Virus record (IMG/VR): IMGVR_UViG_3300030098_003853
Coordinates: 8,650-33,742 of that record
Length of the DNA stretch: 25,093 bases
Strand: one strand, 5' to 3'
Source of the DNA: a virus
Positions 6,576 through 14,546 of the stretch are shown here, piece after piece (position 1 is the first letter of the stretch; each line of letters begins with the position of its first letter). The translations under genes and the position numbers were made by a program. The notes below the pieces were generated by a model that had not been told where the DNA came from, ran no database searches, and saw only the letters and a list, made by a program, of their open reading frames with translations.

Positions 6576-8962
6576 TAGAGTCTATTATAAATTTTCCATC
6601 ACAAGCAGTTAGTGATTTAGAAAAAATGAGTCATGATTATGGCTTGCAGGTAGCTAAAGCTATAAAATATGAATGGTTTTCTAGTTCAACTAATAAATTT
6701 GAAAGCAACAGAAGAAACTTTCATCAATTAAGATTGTACGCTAGAGGAGAACAATCGATCCAAAAATATAAAAATGAATTATCAATAAATGGTGATTTAT
6801 CTTATCTCAATTTAGATTGGACACCTGTTCCAATAATCTCTAAGTTTGTGGATATCGTTGTTAACGGTATGGCTCAAAGATCTTATGAAATAAATGCTTT
6901 TTCTCAAGACGCATTTGGAGTTAGTAAAAGAACTGAGTATATGGAATCTATGCTTAGAGATATGGCTTCTAGAGAATATAATGATTTAGCGAAAGCTAAT
7001 TTTGGTATTGAATTATACGAGAACGATAAAGAAAAATTACCAGATAGCGAAGAGGAGTTACAACTTCACATGCAGTTAGATTATAAGCAGGCTGTGGAAA
7101 TAGCTGAAGAGCAAGCTATAAATGTTTTAATGGAAGGTAGCAGGTATGATCTTGTTAGAAGAAGATGTTTATATGATTTAACTACAATAGGAATAGGTGC
7201 AACTAAAACAACATTCGATTGGAGCGATGGAGCTAGAGTTCAATATGTTGATCCAGCTAATATAATATATTCCTATACAGAATCACCTTACTTCGATGAT
7301 TTATATTACATTGGAGAAGTTAAAGAAATTCCAATAAATGAGTTGGTTAAAGAATTTCCTGATTTAAGTGAACATGAAATAAAAGAAATAACTGAGTATA
7401 AAGGTTCTTACGAATACTCTTATAAAAGAACAGCAGACAAGAATAAAGTAGAGGTATTATATTTTAATTATAAGACTCATGCTAATGATGTTTATAAATT
7501 AAAAACAACTGGAACTGGAGCGGATAAGATAATTCAAAAAGACGACACATTTAATCCACCTAAAGATAAGGAAGGAGATTTTAGTAAATTAGAAAGAGTT
7601 GTAGAATGTTTATATGAAGGCGTTTATGTAATTGGATGTAATAAATTGTTGAGATGGAGAATGGCTCCAAATATGATGAGGAGTCAATCTGATTTCAGTA
7701 AAGTAAAGATGAGTTATCAAGTAGTAGCTCCAAGAATGTACGAAGGTAGGATTGAATCTTTAGTTAGTAGAATAACTGGTTTTGCTGATATGATTCAGTT
7801 GACACATTTAAAGTTACAACAAGTGATGTCTAGAATGGTACCTGATGGTGTATATCTTGACGCTGATGGACTTGCTGAAATTGATTTAGGAAACGGGACG
7901 AACTACAATCCACAAGAAGCTTTAAACATGTTCTTCCAAACTGGTAGTGTTATTGGTAGGAGTTGGACGTCAGAGGGAGATCCTAATCCTGGTAAAATAC
8001 CAATTCAACAAATACAGAACGGAGCTGGAGGTAATAAAATACAAAGTTTAATTTCAACTTACAACTATTATTTACAGATGATAAGAGATGTAACTGGATT
8101 AAATGAAGCTAGAGATGGTAGTATGCCTGACGCAAATTCTTTAGTCGGTGTTCAAAAATTAGCGGCAGCTAATTCGAATACAGCAACAAGGCACGTGTTG
8201 CAATCAATGTTGTATTTAACAGCTGAGGCGGCAGAATGTTTATCCCTAAGAATATCTGATATTATAGAATATTCTCCAACAAGAGACGCTTTCATAAGAG
8301 CTATTGGTGCTCATAATGTAGCAACATTAGAAGAACTTAAAGATTTATATCTTTATGACTTTGGTATATTTATAGAGTTGTTACCAGATGAAGAAGAAAA
8401 ACAAATACTAGAGAATAATATCCAAGCTGCTTTATCTCAACAAACTATTGATTTAGATGACGCGATTGATCTTAGAGAGGTTAGAAATGTGAAACTAGCT
8501 AATCAATTACTTAAAGTAAAAAGAAAAAAGAAAATTGAGAGAGATCAAAAGTTACAACAAGATAATATAAAAGCTCAATCAGACGCTAATGCTCAAGCTC
8601 AACAAGTTGCTTCACAAGCTGAGGTTCAAAAGAATCAAGCTATAACAGAGTCTAACGCGCAGCTTGAAAGAACTAAAAATGAATTGAAAATTCAATACTT
8701 ACAGCAGGAAGCTCAAGTTAAAAAAGATCTAATGGCTTATGAATTTGAATTAAATTCTAAACTTAAAAAAGAAGAACGATCAGTCAATAATCAATTGAAT
8801 GTTATGAAAGAAGATAGAAAAGATGATAGAATTGATAGACAAGCAATGCATCAAAGAGATATGATAGATCAAAGAAAACAGGGTGATTCACTTAAAAGAT
8901 TTGAATCATCAGGTAATGATATAATTACAGGGGGAGTGGATCTTGATAGGTTTACACCCTAA
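6572..8962 (+). CDS. Portal protein
   Basis: This 796-residue protein is predicted to form the dodecameric ring at one capsid vertex through which DNA enters and leaves. Evidence: it follows the terminase with an ATGA overlap, precedes scaffold and capsid genes, and has portal-like segments. Examples are PVPIISKFVDIVVNGMAQR (about 87-105), a long clip/stem-like region with RRRCLYDLTTIGIGATKTTF (about 192-211), YVDPANIIYSYTE, and a helical region with RDVTGLNEARDGS and VGVQKLAAANSNTATRHVL. Residues about 650-770 are a Gln/Lys/Glu-rich continuous helix, which could form the long barrel seen in P22-like portals. That barrel and the size (P22 gp1 is 725) suggest a podovirus-type portal. There is no Shine-Dalgarno; translation is probably coupled. 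Confidence 0.88.
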   Translation: MIESIINFPSQAVSDLEKMSHDYGLQVAKAIKYEWFSSSTNKFESNRRNFHQLRLYARGEQSIQKYKNELSINGDLSYLNLDWTPVPIISKFVDIVVNGMAQRSYEINAFSQDAFGVSKRTEYMESMLRDMASREYNDLAKANFGIELYENDKEKLPDSEEELQLHMQLDYKQAVEIAEEQAINVLMEGSRYDLVRRRCLYDLTTIGIGATKTTFDWSDGARVQYVDPANIIYSYTESPYFDDLYYIGEVKEIPINELVKEFPDLSEHEIKEITEYKGSYEYSYKRTADKNKVEVLYFNYKTHANDVYKLKTTGTGADKIIQKDDTFNPPKDKEGDFSKLERVVECLYEGVYVIGCNKLLRWRMAPNMMRSQSDFSKVKMSYQVVAPRMYEGRIESLVSRITGFADMIQLTHLKLQQVMSRMVPDGVYLDADGLAEIDLGNGTNYNPQEALNMFFQTGSVIGRSWTSEGDPNPGKIPIQQIQNGAGGNKIQSLISTYNYYLQMIRDVTGLNEARDGSMPDANSLVGVQKLAAANSNTATRHVLQSMLYLTAEAAECLSLRISDIIEYSPTRDAFIRAIGAHNVATLEELKDLYLYDFGIFIELLPDEEEKQILENNIQAALSQQTIDLDDAIDLREVRNVKLANQLLKVKRKKKIERDQKLQQDNIKAQSDANAQAQQVASQAEVQKNQAITESNAQLERTKNELKIQYLQQEAQVKKDLMAYEFELNSKLKKEERSVNNQLNVMKEDRKDDRIDRQAMHQRDMIDQRKQGDSLKRFESSGNDIITGGVDLDRFTP

Positions 8963-8988
8963 TATTTAATATTTTATAAAATTTTATT

Positions 8989-10200
8989 ATGGCAGAAGAA
9001 AAAGAAAATGTTGTTCAAGAGGTGACTGAACAACCGGTTAGTCAACCTGAAAAAACAGTTGAACAACCAAGAGATAATCAAGGTAGGTTTAAATCTAAAT
9101 TTGAAACAGCTGGAGACGATAGTGTAGCTAGAGTTGATTTAAGTAAACCACCACCACCACCACCAAGTGAAAACGAAAAGGTTGAGCAACAACCCGTTGA
9201 AGAACAAAAGGTGGACGTAGTCGATGAGAAGCCAGAATCTACTGAAAATGAGGTTGTCGAGGAAAAACAAGACATACCTGTATTAGAAGAGATCAGTGTA
9301 GATGATGATACTATTAGTGAGGTTGAAACACAAATAGAAGAAGCTATAACTGAAGCAGAAGAAACTGGGACACCAATACCTGAAAATATACAAAAGCTCA
9401 TGAATTTCATGGATGAGACAGGTGGTGATTTAAGCGACTACGTACAATTAAACAGAGACATTGAAAGCATGGATGACTCTGAAGTATTGGATGAATATTA
9501 TCGCGCTACAAAATCCCATTTATCACCAGAAGAAAGAAATTTTTTATTAGAAGATTCTTTCGGTGTAGATGAGGATGCGGATGATGAGAGAACTATACGA
9601 ATGAAAAAAATAGCCCTCAAAGAGCAAGTTGCCGAGGCTAGAGCCCACTTAGACAGGCAAAAGTCTAAATACTATGAAGATATCAAGGCTGGGTCAAAGT
9701 TGACCGAAGAACAACAAAAAGCTATTGATTTCTTTAATAGATATAACAAGGAATCTGAAGAGAAGAAAAAATTATCTGAAAGAAGTAAAAGTATTTTTAA
9801 CGAAAGAACTAATAAAGTTTTTAATGAAGATTTCAAAGGTTTTGATTATCAAGTTGGAGACAAAAAATTTAGATTCAATGTTAAAGATACAAATGAGATT
9901 AAAGAGACTCAAAGCGATATTAATAATTTTATCGGCAAGTTTGTCGGTGAAGATTCAACTATAAAAGACGCTAAGGGTTACCATAAATCTTTATTTACTG
10001 CAATGAATGCTGATGCTGTCGCTAAACATTTTTATGAACAAGGGAGAGCTGACGCTATTAAAGATAGAGTTGCGAAAGATAAGAATATAAACATGGAACC
10101 TAGAAAATCACATGGTGAAGTTAATACTGGTGGTATTAAGTATAGGGTTTTAGGTGATTCTGTTGATGATTTCAAATTTAAAATTAAAAAGAAAAAATAA
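8989..10200 (+). CDS. Acidic scaffolding-like protein
   Basis: This 403-residue protein lies between portal and major capsid genes, the usual place of the scaffold that guides prohead assembly and is then removed. The first 130 residues are low-complexity, rich in Glu, Val, Pro and Gln. They include RDNQGRFKSKF (27-37), GDDSVARVDLSK, and a run of six prolines coded by six CCA repeats. The rest is helical and charged: VAEARAHLDRQKSKYYEDIK and KLTEEQQKAIDFFNRYNKES in the middle, and a basic C-terminal tail ending FKFKIKKKK, a plausible capsid-binding end. There are no catalytic residues to suggest a fused protease. The leader is A/T only. The scaffold role is inferred from position and composition. 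Confidence 0.7.
   Translation: MAEEKENVVQEVTEQPVSQPEKTVEQPRDNQGRFKSKFETAGDDSVARVDLSKPPPPPPSENEKVEQQPVEEQKVDVVDEKPESTENEVVEEKQDIPVLEEISVDDDTISEVETQIEEAITEAEETGTPIPENIQKLMNFMDETGGDLSDYVQLNRDIESMDDSEVLDEYYRATKSHLSPEERNFLLEDSFGVDEDADDERTIRMKKIALKEQVAEARAHLDRQKSKYYEDIKAGSKLTEEQQKAIDFFNRYNKESEEKKKLSERSKSIFNERTNKVFNEDFKGFDYQVGDKKFRFNVKDTNEIKETQSDINNFIGKFVGEDSTIKDAKGYHKSLFTAMNADAVAKHFYEQGRADAIKDRVAKDKNINMEPRKSHGEVNTGGIKYRVLGDSVDDFKFKIKKKK
9148..9165 (+). repeat. CCA x6 microsatellite coding for hexaproline
   Basis: Six perfect CCA codons in a row code for PPPPPP in the disordered N-terminal part of the scaffold-like protein. Such runs can change length by slippage, and polyproline normally slows ribosomes unless EF-P is present. 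Confidence 0.9.
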
Positions 10201-10220
10201 CAATTTAAAAAAAATATATT

Positions 10221-11726
10221 ATGGCAATTACTGCGAGTGGTAATTTGAATAGTGTGGCAGCTTCACAGCAACAAGCACTAGCTTCGAATTACATCGATTT
10301 TAGAGACCAAACCACTGCTGGTTGGGCTCAACAATATTTACCAGACCTAATGGAGAAAGAAGCTGAAGTGTTCGGTCAAAGAACAATTTCAGGTTTTCTT
10401 GCTCAAGTAGGTGCTGAAGAGGCTATGGCGGCCGATCAAGTCATATGGTCTGAACAATCAAGATTACATTTATCATATGTAGGTACTATAGATTTAGATG
10501 GTGATACTAATGGTACTTTTCAAGTAGTATCTGATATTGATGGTAATATTTTAGCGGATGGATTTAATCCAGATAATCACGGTATTAGAGTAAACGATAT
10601 GGTACTTTTAGCAAGTGCTGGAAAAGTTTCAAAATGTTTAGTGGTAGAAACTCCAGCTGGAGATAAAGTATCTTTAGAAGCTTATGACGAAACTGTTTTA
10701 ACTAGTCATTCTGAAACTGCAAGTGCTGCGACATTATTAGTTATTGGTTCTGAATTTGGTAAAGGACAATCTTACTCTGATATTACTGGTACGTGGAATG
10801 CGGAAAGAAGAACAGCTTTAGAACCTACGTTCAAATCTTTTAGTAATAAACCAATTATTATGAAAGATTACTACGAAGTTTCTGGATCTGACGCTTCTCA
10901 AATTGGTTGGGTTGAAGTTTCTGGTGAAGAAGGACAAAATGGTTATCTTTGGTATTTGAAAGCTGAAGGTGACACTAGAGCTAGATTTACTGATTACTTA
11001 GAGATGGCAATGCTAGAAGCTGAAAAAACAGACGCTAATTCTATCATTGGTTTCGCTGATAAGCAAATTAGAGGTGCTGCAGATTCTGGTGCTGGTGGTT
11101 CTGGTACTGAAGGTTTATTCGCTGCTATTGAGGCAAGAGGTAATATGACTTCAGGTATCACTGGTGTTAACGCTGCAACTGATTTAGCTGAATTTGACGC
11201 TATCTTAGCTGAATTTGATAATCAAGGTGCTATTGAAGAAAATATGATGTTTATAAATAGAGCTACGTCTCTTGCTGTAGATGACATGCTTGCTTCAATG
11301 AATTCTTACGGAGCTGGAGGTACTTCTTATGGAGTATTTGACAACGACGAAGATATGGCATTAAATTTAGGTTTCTCAGGATTTAGAAGAGGTTCTTATG
11401 ACTTCTACAAGTCTGACTTTAGATACTTAAATGACAAAGCTACAAGAGGTGGAATTAATGACGCTGCTACTACTGCTGCTATTAGAGGTGTTATTGTTCC
11501 AGCTGGTACATCTTCAGTTTACGATCAATCTTTAGGGAAAAACTTGAAACGTCCATTCTTACACGTTAGATATAGAGCTTCTGCTACTGATAACCGAAAA
11601 ATGAAAACTTGGGTTACTGGTTCTGTAGGTGCTTCTACATCAGCGCTTGATGCGATGCAAATTCACATGCTTTCTGAAAGATGTTTAGTTACTCAAGGTG
11701 CTAACAACTTTATGTTAATGAACTAA
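10221..11726 (+). CDS. Major capsid protein
   Basis: This 501-residue protein is the likely HK97-fold capsid subunit. It follows the scaffold-like gene and is closed by the strongest terminator in the window, as expected for the most abundant virion protein. The N-terminal part has DFRDQTTAGWAQQYLPDLME (about 28-47) and FGQRTISGFLAQVGAEEAM, then IWSEQSRLHLSYVG. I recall this beginning from capsid proteins of uncultured marine phages. The middle has Asp/Gly-rich loops and a long helix (FTDYLEMAMLEAEKTDANSI). The C-terminal third has FLHVRYRASATDNRKMKTW and SERCLVTQGANNFMLMN. Codons lean to T-ending GCT, GGT, TCT and ACT more than in neighbours, consistent with high expression. The leader has no Shine-Dalgarno. 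Confidence 0.82.
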   Translation: MAITASGNLNSVAASQQQALASNYIDFRDQTTAGWAQQYLPDLMEKEAEVFGQRTISGFLAQVGAEEAMAADQVIWSEQSRLHLSYVGTIDLDGDTNGTFQVVSDIDGNILADGFNPDNHGIRVNDMVLLASAGKVSKCLVVETPAGDKVSLEAYDETVLTSHSETASAATLLVIGSEFGKGQSYSDITGTWNAERRTALEPTFKSFSNKPIIMKDYYEVSGSDASQIGWVEVSGEEGQNGYLWYLKAEGDTRARFTDYLEMAMLEAEKTDANSIIGFADKQIRGAADSGAGGSGTEGLFAAIEARGNMTSGITGVNAATDLAEFDAILAEFDNQGAIEENMMFINRATSLAVDDMLASMNSYGAGGTSYGVFDNDEDMALNLGFSGFRRGSYDFYKSDFRYLNDKATRGGINDAATTAAIRGVIVPAGTSSVYDQSLGKNLKRPFLHVRYRASATDNRKMKTWVTGSVGASTSALDAMQIHMLSERCLVTQGANNFMLMN

Positions 11727-11740
11727 GCACTCATTATTTT

Positions 11741-11780
11741 AAAAGAGGGTGGAGCATAATCTCCACTCTCTTTTATTTTT
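11741..11780 (+). terminator. Intrinsic terminator after the capsid gene
   Basis: A 14-base stem (11741-11754 with 11761-11774) has one G.U pair (AAAAGAGGGTGGAG against CTCCACTCTCTTTT). The loop is CATAAT, and a T-rich tract follows. Because the stem starts with A4 and ends with T4, it could also stop transcription on the other strand. It lies 14 bases after the capsid stop codon. Confidence 0.9.
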
Positions 11781-11803
11781 ATTAATTTTTATTATATTAT
11801 ATT

Positions 11804-12670
11804 ATGGCAAAGAAAAAGAAAGAAGTTGTAGAAGAAACTACAACTGAAGAAACGGTTGTTATGGAAACACCGGTAATTGAAACTCCAAAAGTGGAGGTTG
11901 AAATAAAAAAACCAAAAAGAACAGAACCAACTTACAAGAAAGCTGAAGATGGTTGGGAGATAAAAGATAGAATATATAGATTAAAAGGTAATAAGAGACC
12001 TTTGTCTAGAATGATTAAATCTGCGGGTATTTACTATTTTGATGAGGAAAAGGGTTATGAAAGAGAACTTAAGTATTGTCAAAACCAAAGAACAGTATTT
12101 GTAGATGAGATGAAAGGAGATCAAAGACTAGAACATATTATTTTTAGAAATGGTCTATTAATTGTTCAAAAAGAAAAAACTGTATTACAGAAATTTTTAT
12201 CATTATATCACCCTTCAAGAAATGTTATTTTCTATGAAGAAAAACCAGTTGTTCAAGCTGCTAATCAAGTTGACATGATTGAATTAGAAATAGAAGCGCT
12301 TAATACAGCTCAAGCTCTAGATATAGATATGGCTGAAGCAGTTATGAGAGTAGAGATTGGATCTAAAGTTAATAACATGAGTTCTAAGGAACTTAAAAGA
12401 GATTTATTACTATATGCTAAGAGAAATCCTGGATTATTCTTAGAATTAGCTAATGATGAAAACGTTGTACTTAGAAACTTTGGTATTAAAGCTACAGAAA
12501 TGGGGATATTAAAATTATCGTCAGATCAAAGAACATTTAGTTGGGGTTCTAATGATAGGAAGTTGATGACAGTTCCATTTGATGAACACCCATACTCAGC
12601 ATTAGCTGCTTGGTTTAAAACTGATGAAGGAATGGAGATATACTCAAATATAGAGAAAAGATTAAATTAA
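11804..12670 (+). CDS. Unknown conserved protein next to the capsid gene, with its own terminator
   Basis: This 288-residue soluble protein has a disordered N-terminal tail (1-45, Lys then Glu/Thr/Val/Pro-rich) and a folded, mixed alpha/beta remainder. Recognisable segments are DRIYRLKGNKRPLSRMIKSA (about 54-73), IYYFDEEKGYERELKYCQNQ, TVFVDEMKGDQRLEHIIFRN and FLSLYHPSRNVIFYEE. The second half is helical (VDMIELEIEALNTAQALDID; SSKELKRDLLLYAKRNPGLF). I recall this 'KGYERELKYCQNQxTxFxDEM' segment next to capsid genes of marine phages, but I know of no assigned function. It lies between two terminators without an obvious promoter, so it may depend on read-through past the capsid terminator. A capsid-associated role is inferred from position only. 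Confidence 0.6.
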   Translation: MAKKKKEVVEETTTEETVVMETPVIETPKVEVEIKKPKRTEPTYKKAEDGWEIKDRIYRLKGNKRPLSRMIKSAGIYYFDEEKGYERELKYCQNQRTVFVDEMKGDQRLEHIIFRNGLLIVQKEKTVLQKFLSLYHPSRNVIFYEEKPVVQAANQVDMIELEIEALNTAQALDIDMAEAVMRVEIGSKVNNMSSKELKRDLLLYAKRNPGLFLELANDENVVLRNFGIKATEMGILKLSSDQRTFSWGSNDRKLMTVPFDEHPYSALAAWFKTDEGMEIYSNIEKRLN

Positions 12671-12689
12671 TAATCTTTTAAACTAGTAG

Positions 12690-12720
12690 AAATAGCCACC
12701 CGAAAGGAGTGGCTATTTTT
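12690..12720 (+). terminator. Intrinsic terminator with GNRA-capped stem
   Basis: AAATAGCCAC (12690-12699) pairs perfectly with GTGGCTATTT (12709-12718). The top can extend by two C-G pairs closing a GAAA tetraloop (12702-12705) with one bulged A at 12708, and a T run follows. It ends the transcript of the gene at 11804 and lies directly before the promoter-like element at 12748. Confidence 0.9.
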
Positions 12721-12747
12721 ATTTAAATGCTAACCTTTTGCTTTAAT

Positions 12748-12768
12748 ATGTAACTATAATAAAGTAAA
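12748..12768 (+). promoter_or_regulatory. Putative phage late promoter, copy 1 (21-base repeat)
   Basis: These 21 bases are identical to 24085-24105. The core is GTAACTATAATAAAGTAAA and contains TATAAT at 12755-12760. The element lies between a terminator and the first gene of the neck/tail module, 12 bases before its ATG. The bases upstream of the two copies differ and no shared -35 hexamer is visible, as in T4 late promoters, which have only a TATAAATA-type box. A short leader of about 10-13 bases would result. A promoter is the simplest reading; an RNA-level element is possible. Confidence 0.65.
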
Positions 12769-12780
12769 ATATATTATAAT

Positions 12781-12945
12781 ATGGAACGATCAAAAGGATT
12801 AGGAGATTCAATAGAAAAAATAACAAAGGCAACTGGATTAAAATCATTAACTGAAATAGCTTCAAGAGCAGTCGGTTTCAAGGATTGTGGATGCGACAAA
12901 AGAAAACAATGGTTAAATAATCAATTTCCTTATAAGTATAAATAA
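12781..12945 (+). CDS. 54-residue CxC microprotein of the phage neck module
   Basis: This short gene fills the gap between the promoter-like element and the next gene. The ATG is 12 bases after the element, and the TAA at 12943-12945 is two bases before the next ATG. The product begins MERSKGLGDSIEKITKATGL, an amphipathic helix, and ends with KDCGCDKRKQWLNNQFPYKY. The Cys-x-Cys, Arg, Leu-Asn, Phe-Pro-Tyr pattern (C36, C38, R41, L45-N46, F49-P50-Y51) is one I recall from many small phage proteins encoded among structural genes. That makes this a real gene rather than a random frame. Two cysteines could bind metal if the protein dimerises. Function is unknown; position suggests a head-completion or assembly factor. 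Confidence 0.7.
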   Translation: MERSKGLGDSIEKITKATGLKSLTEIASRAVGFKDCGCDKRKQWLNNQFPYKYK

Positions 12946-12947
12946 TA

Positions 12948-13640
12948 ATGGTAAGTGTAGATACAGTATATCAAAAGGTTTTAGCTTTAGCTAATAAAGA
13001 ACAAAGAGGTTATATAACACCTCAAGAATTTAACTTATTAGCTTCAGAGGCTCAAGACAATATATTTGAAAGTTATTTTAACTCAGATAAACGTAAATTG
13101 CATAATGAGCAATTACCTATGGGAGATGAATTAGATTTGCTAGAAGAAAAAATGAATGAATTCTATACTACAACAACATCATCTTTAGCTATAGGTGTTT
13201 CATCATTAACACTTCCAACTGATTTTTACAAGTTAGATATAATGTATACCAATGAAGGAGAAGTCACCGAACTAAGTAGAAAAGAAGCGTTACACGCACA
13301 GAACAATCCTTTAACTCAAGCAACAACTAAAAGACCAACATACGTAAAAGGAGTAAATAGTGTTTTAGACTTCTATCCAACACTAACCGTAGCAACTGAT
13401 TTTATTATTAATTACTGGCGTCGTCCAAACACAACTCCAAATTGGAATTATGTTGTTGTTAACGGTAAAGCATTATTCAACGCTGGAACAAGTACCAATT
13501 TTGAACTACATAGTAGTGAACAAGAATTACTTGTCGCTAAAATATTAGAATACGCTGGTATTACTATACAGAAACCAGATCTACAACAAACCGCATTAAT
13601 GAATTCTCAATTAATAAAATCAGAACAAAATAAACGGTAA
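12948..13640 (+). CDS. Putative head-tail connector (neck) protein 1
   Basis: This 230-residue protein has a helical N-terminal half and a beta-rich C-terminal part. VYQKVLALANKEQRGYITPQ (about 7-26) and EFNLLASEAQDNIFESYFNS (27-46) open it. Then come a long helix with DELDLLEEKMNEF and a beta segment (SSLTLPTDFYKLDIMYTNEG) that resembles neck/ring proteins of podoviruses. The motif DFIINYWRRPNTTPNW (about 151-166) follows, and it closes with a helix (SEQELLVAKILEYAGITIQK). It lies after the capsid region and before the second connector-like and nozzle-like genes, the T7 gp11/P22 gp4 position. It has no membrane segments. The connector role is inferred from order and architecture; which of the two genes is the first adaptor cannot be told. 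Confidence 0.55.
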   Translation: MVSVDTVYQKVLALANKEQRGYITPQEFNLLASEAQDNIFESYFNSDKRKLHNEQLPMGDELDLLEEKMNEFYTTTTSSLAIGVSSLTLPTDFYKLDIMYTNEGEVTELSRKEALHAQNNPLTQATTKRPTYVKGVNSVLDFYPTLTVATDFIINYWRRPNTTPNWNYVVVNGKALFNAGTSTNFELHSSEQELLVAKILEYAGITIQKPDLQQTALMNSQLIKSEQNKR

Positions 13641-13642
13641 TT

Positions 13643-14542
13643 ATGGGATTATTAGACAATCAAACTCAATATCAATGGTACAGTAGTTCTCCAAAGGGTG
13701 ACTATCAATTCACCACTATGGATAACATCATAAATGCTTTTATGGTTAATTATGTTGGAGAAGGTAAAATAATTCCAAAGGTTAGTAGAACAGACGTTCA
13801 ATTTAATGCGATGAGAGCTATACAGGAATTATCCTACGATGTATTTCGTTCTGTTAAGTCTCATGAGATAGAGGTACCAAATACTCTTAGAATGCCTCTA
13901 CCGCAAGACTATGTTAATTATGTGAAGATAGTTAGAGTTGGTAGTGATGGTATAGAGAGAGTATTATATCCAACTGGTAAAACTTCAAATCCATTTGCTA
14001 TAGAGCAAGATAGTAACGGTGTTTATCAATTCGAAGATACTGATATGGATGCGGTTGATGATACATTGGTAGAACAAGGTACCACATCATTTGAAAGTGA
14101 TACGTGGACTAAATATCAAGATCAAACACAAGCGGACATCTACACTGACGATTCTGTTGATATAGATTGGGACTACAAAGGTAGAAGATATGGATTAGAT
14201 CCGCAACACGTTCAATCTAACGGAACTTTCTTTATAGATCAAAGAATGGGTTATATACATTTTGGATCTACTCTAGCGGGGGAAACTATTACCTTAAAAT
14301 ATATTAGTGATGGTTTAGGTACTGACGGAGAAATGGTTGTTCATAAGTTTGCTGAGGAAGCTTGTTATAAATGGATAGCTTATGGTATACTATCAACTCG
14401 ATCAAATGTTCCAGAGATGTTAGTGCAAAGATTTAAAAAGGAAAAGTTTGCTGAAACTAGGAAAGCAAAAATTAGATTATCTAATATTAAAATAGAAGAA
14501 TTCACTCAGGTTCTTAAAGGAATGAGTAAGCAAATAAAGTAA
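13643..14542 (+). CDS. Putative head-tail connector (neck/ring) protein 2
   Basis: This 299-residue protein begins two bases after the previous stop. The N-terminal helix region has FTTMDNIINAFMVNYVGEGK (about 23-42) and TDVQFNAMRAIQELSYDVFR (about 50-69), followed by a beta region with EIEVPNTLRMPLPQDYVNYV. A polar acidic loop (about 115-185) separates these from GTFFIDQRMGYIHFGSTLAG and ITLKYISDGLG. It ends in helices: HKFAEEACYKWIAYGILSTR, then KIRLSNIKIEEFTQVLKGMS. The plan of helix bundle, 'hhLPxDYVxhhKI' strand and long C-terminal helix is what I associate with tail-adaptor proteins (T7 gp11-like or crAss-like ring proteins). Placement directly before the nozzle-like gene agrees. No enzymatic motifs. 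Confidence 0.6.
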   Translation: MGLLDNQTQYQWYSSSPKGDYQFTTMDNIINAFMVNYVGEGKIIPKVSRTDVQFNAMRAIQELSYDVFRSVKSHEIEVPNTLRMPLPQDYVNYVKIVRVGSDGIERVLYPTGKTSNPFAIEQDSNGVYQFEDTDMDAVDDTLVEQGTTSFESDTWTKYQDQTQADIYTDDSVDIDWDYKGRRYGLDPQHVQSNGTFFIDQRMGYIHFGSTLAGETITLKYISDGLGTDGEMVVHKFAEEACYKWIAYGILSTRSNVPEMLVQRFKKEKFAETRKAKIRLSNIKIEEFTQVLKGMSKQIK

Positions 14543-14546
14543 TATT

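Noticed and set aside
8976-8987. Perfect palindrome ATAAAATTTTAT before the scaffold-like gene
   Set aside because: It is A/T only with no stable stem or loop, and is expected by chance in this composition. It is not a terminator.
9078-9410. 110-codon open frame on the - strand, Ser/Thr-rich with a Gly run
   Set aside because: It is the complement of the acidic, proline-rich part of the scaffold-like gene; the Gly run is the reverse of the CCA repeat. All other genes are on the + strand.
9725-9964. 79-codon + strand frame of Leu/Ile/Lys-rich composition
   Set aside because: It lies in another frame inside the scaffold-like gene, has no leader of its own and shows no domain; a shadow frame.
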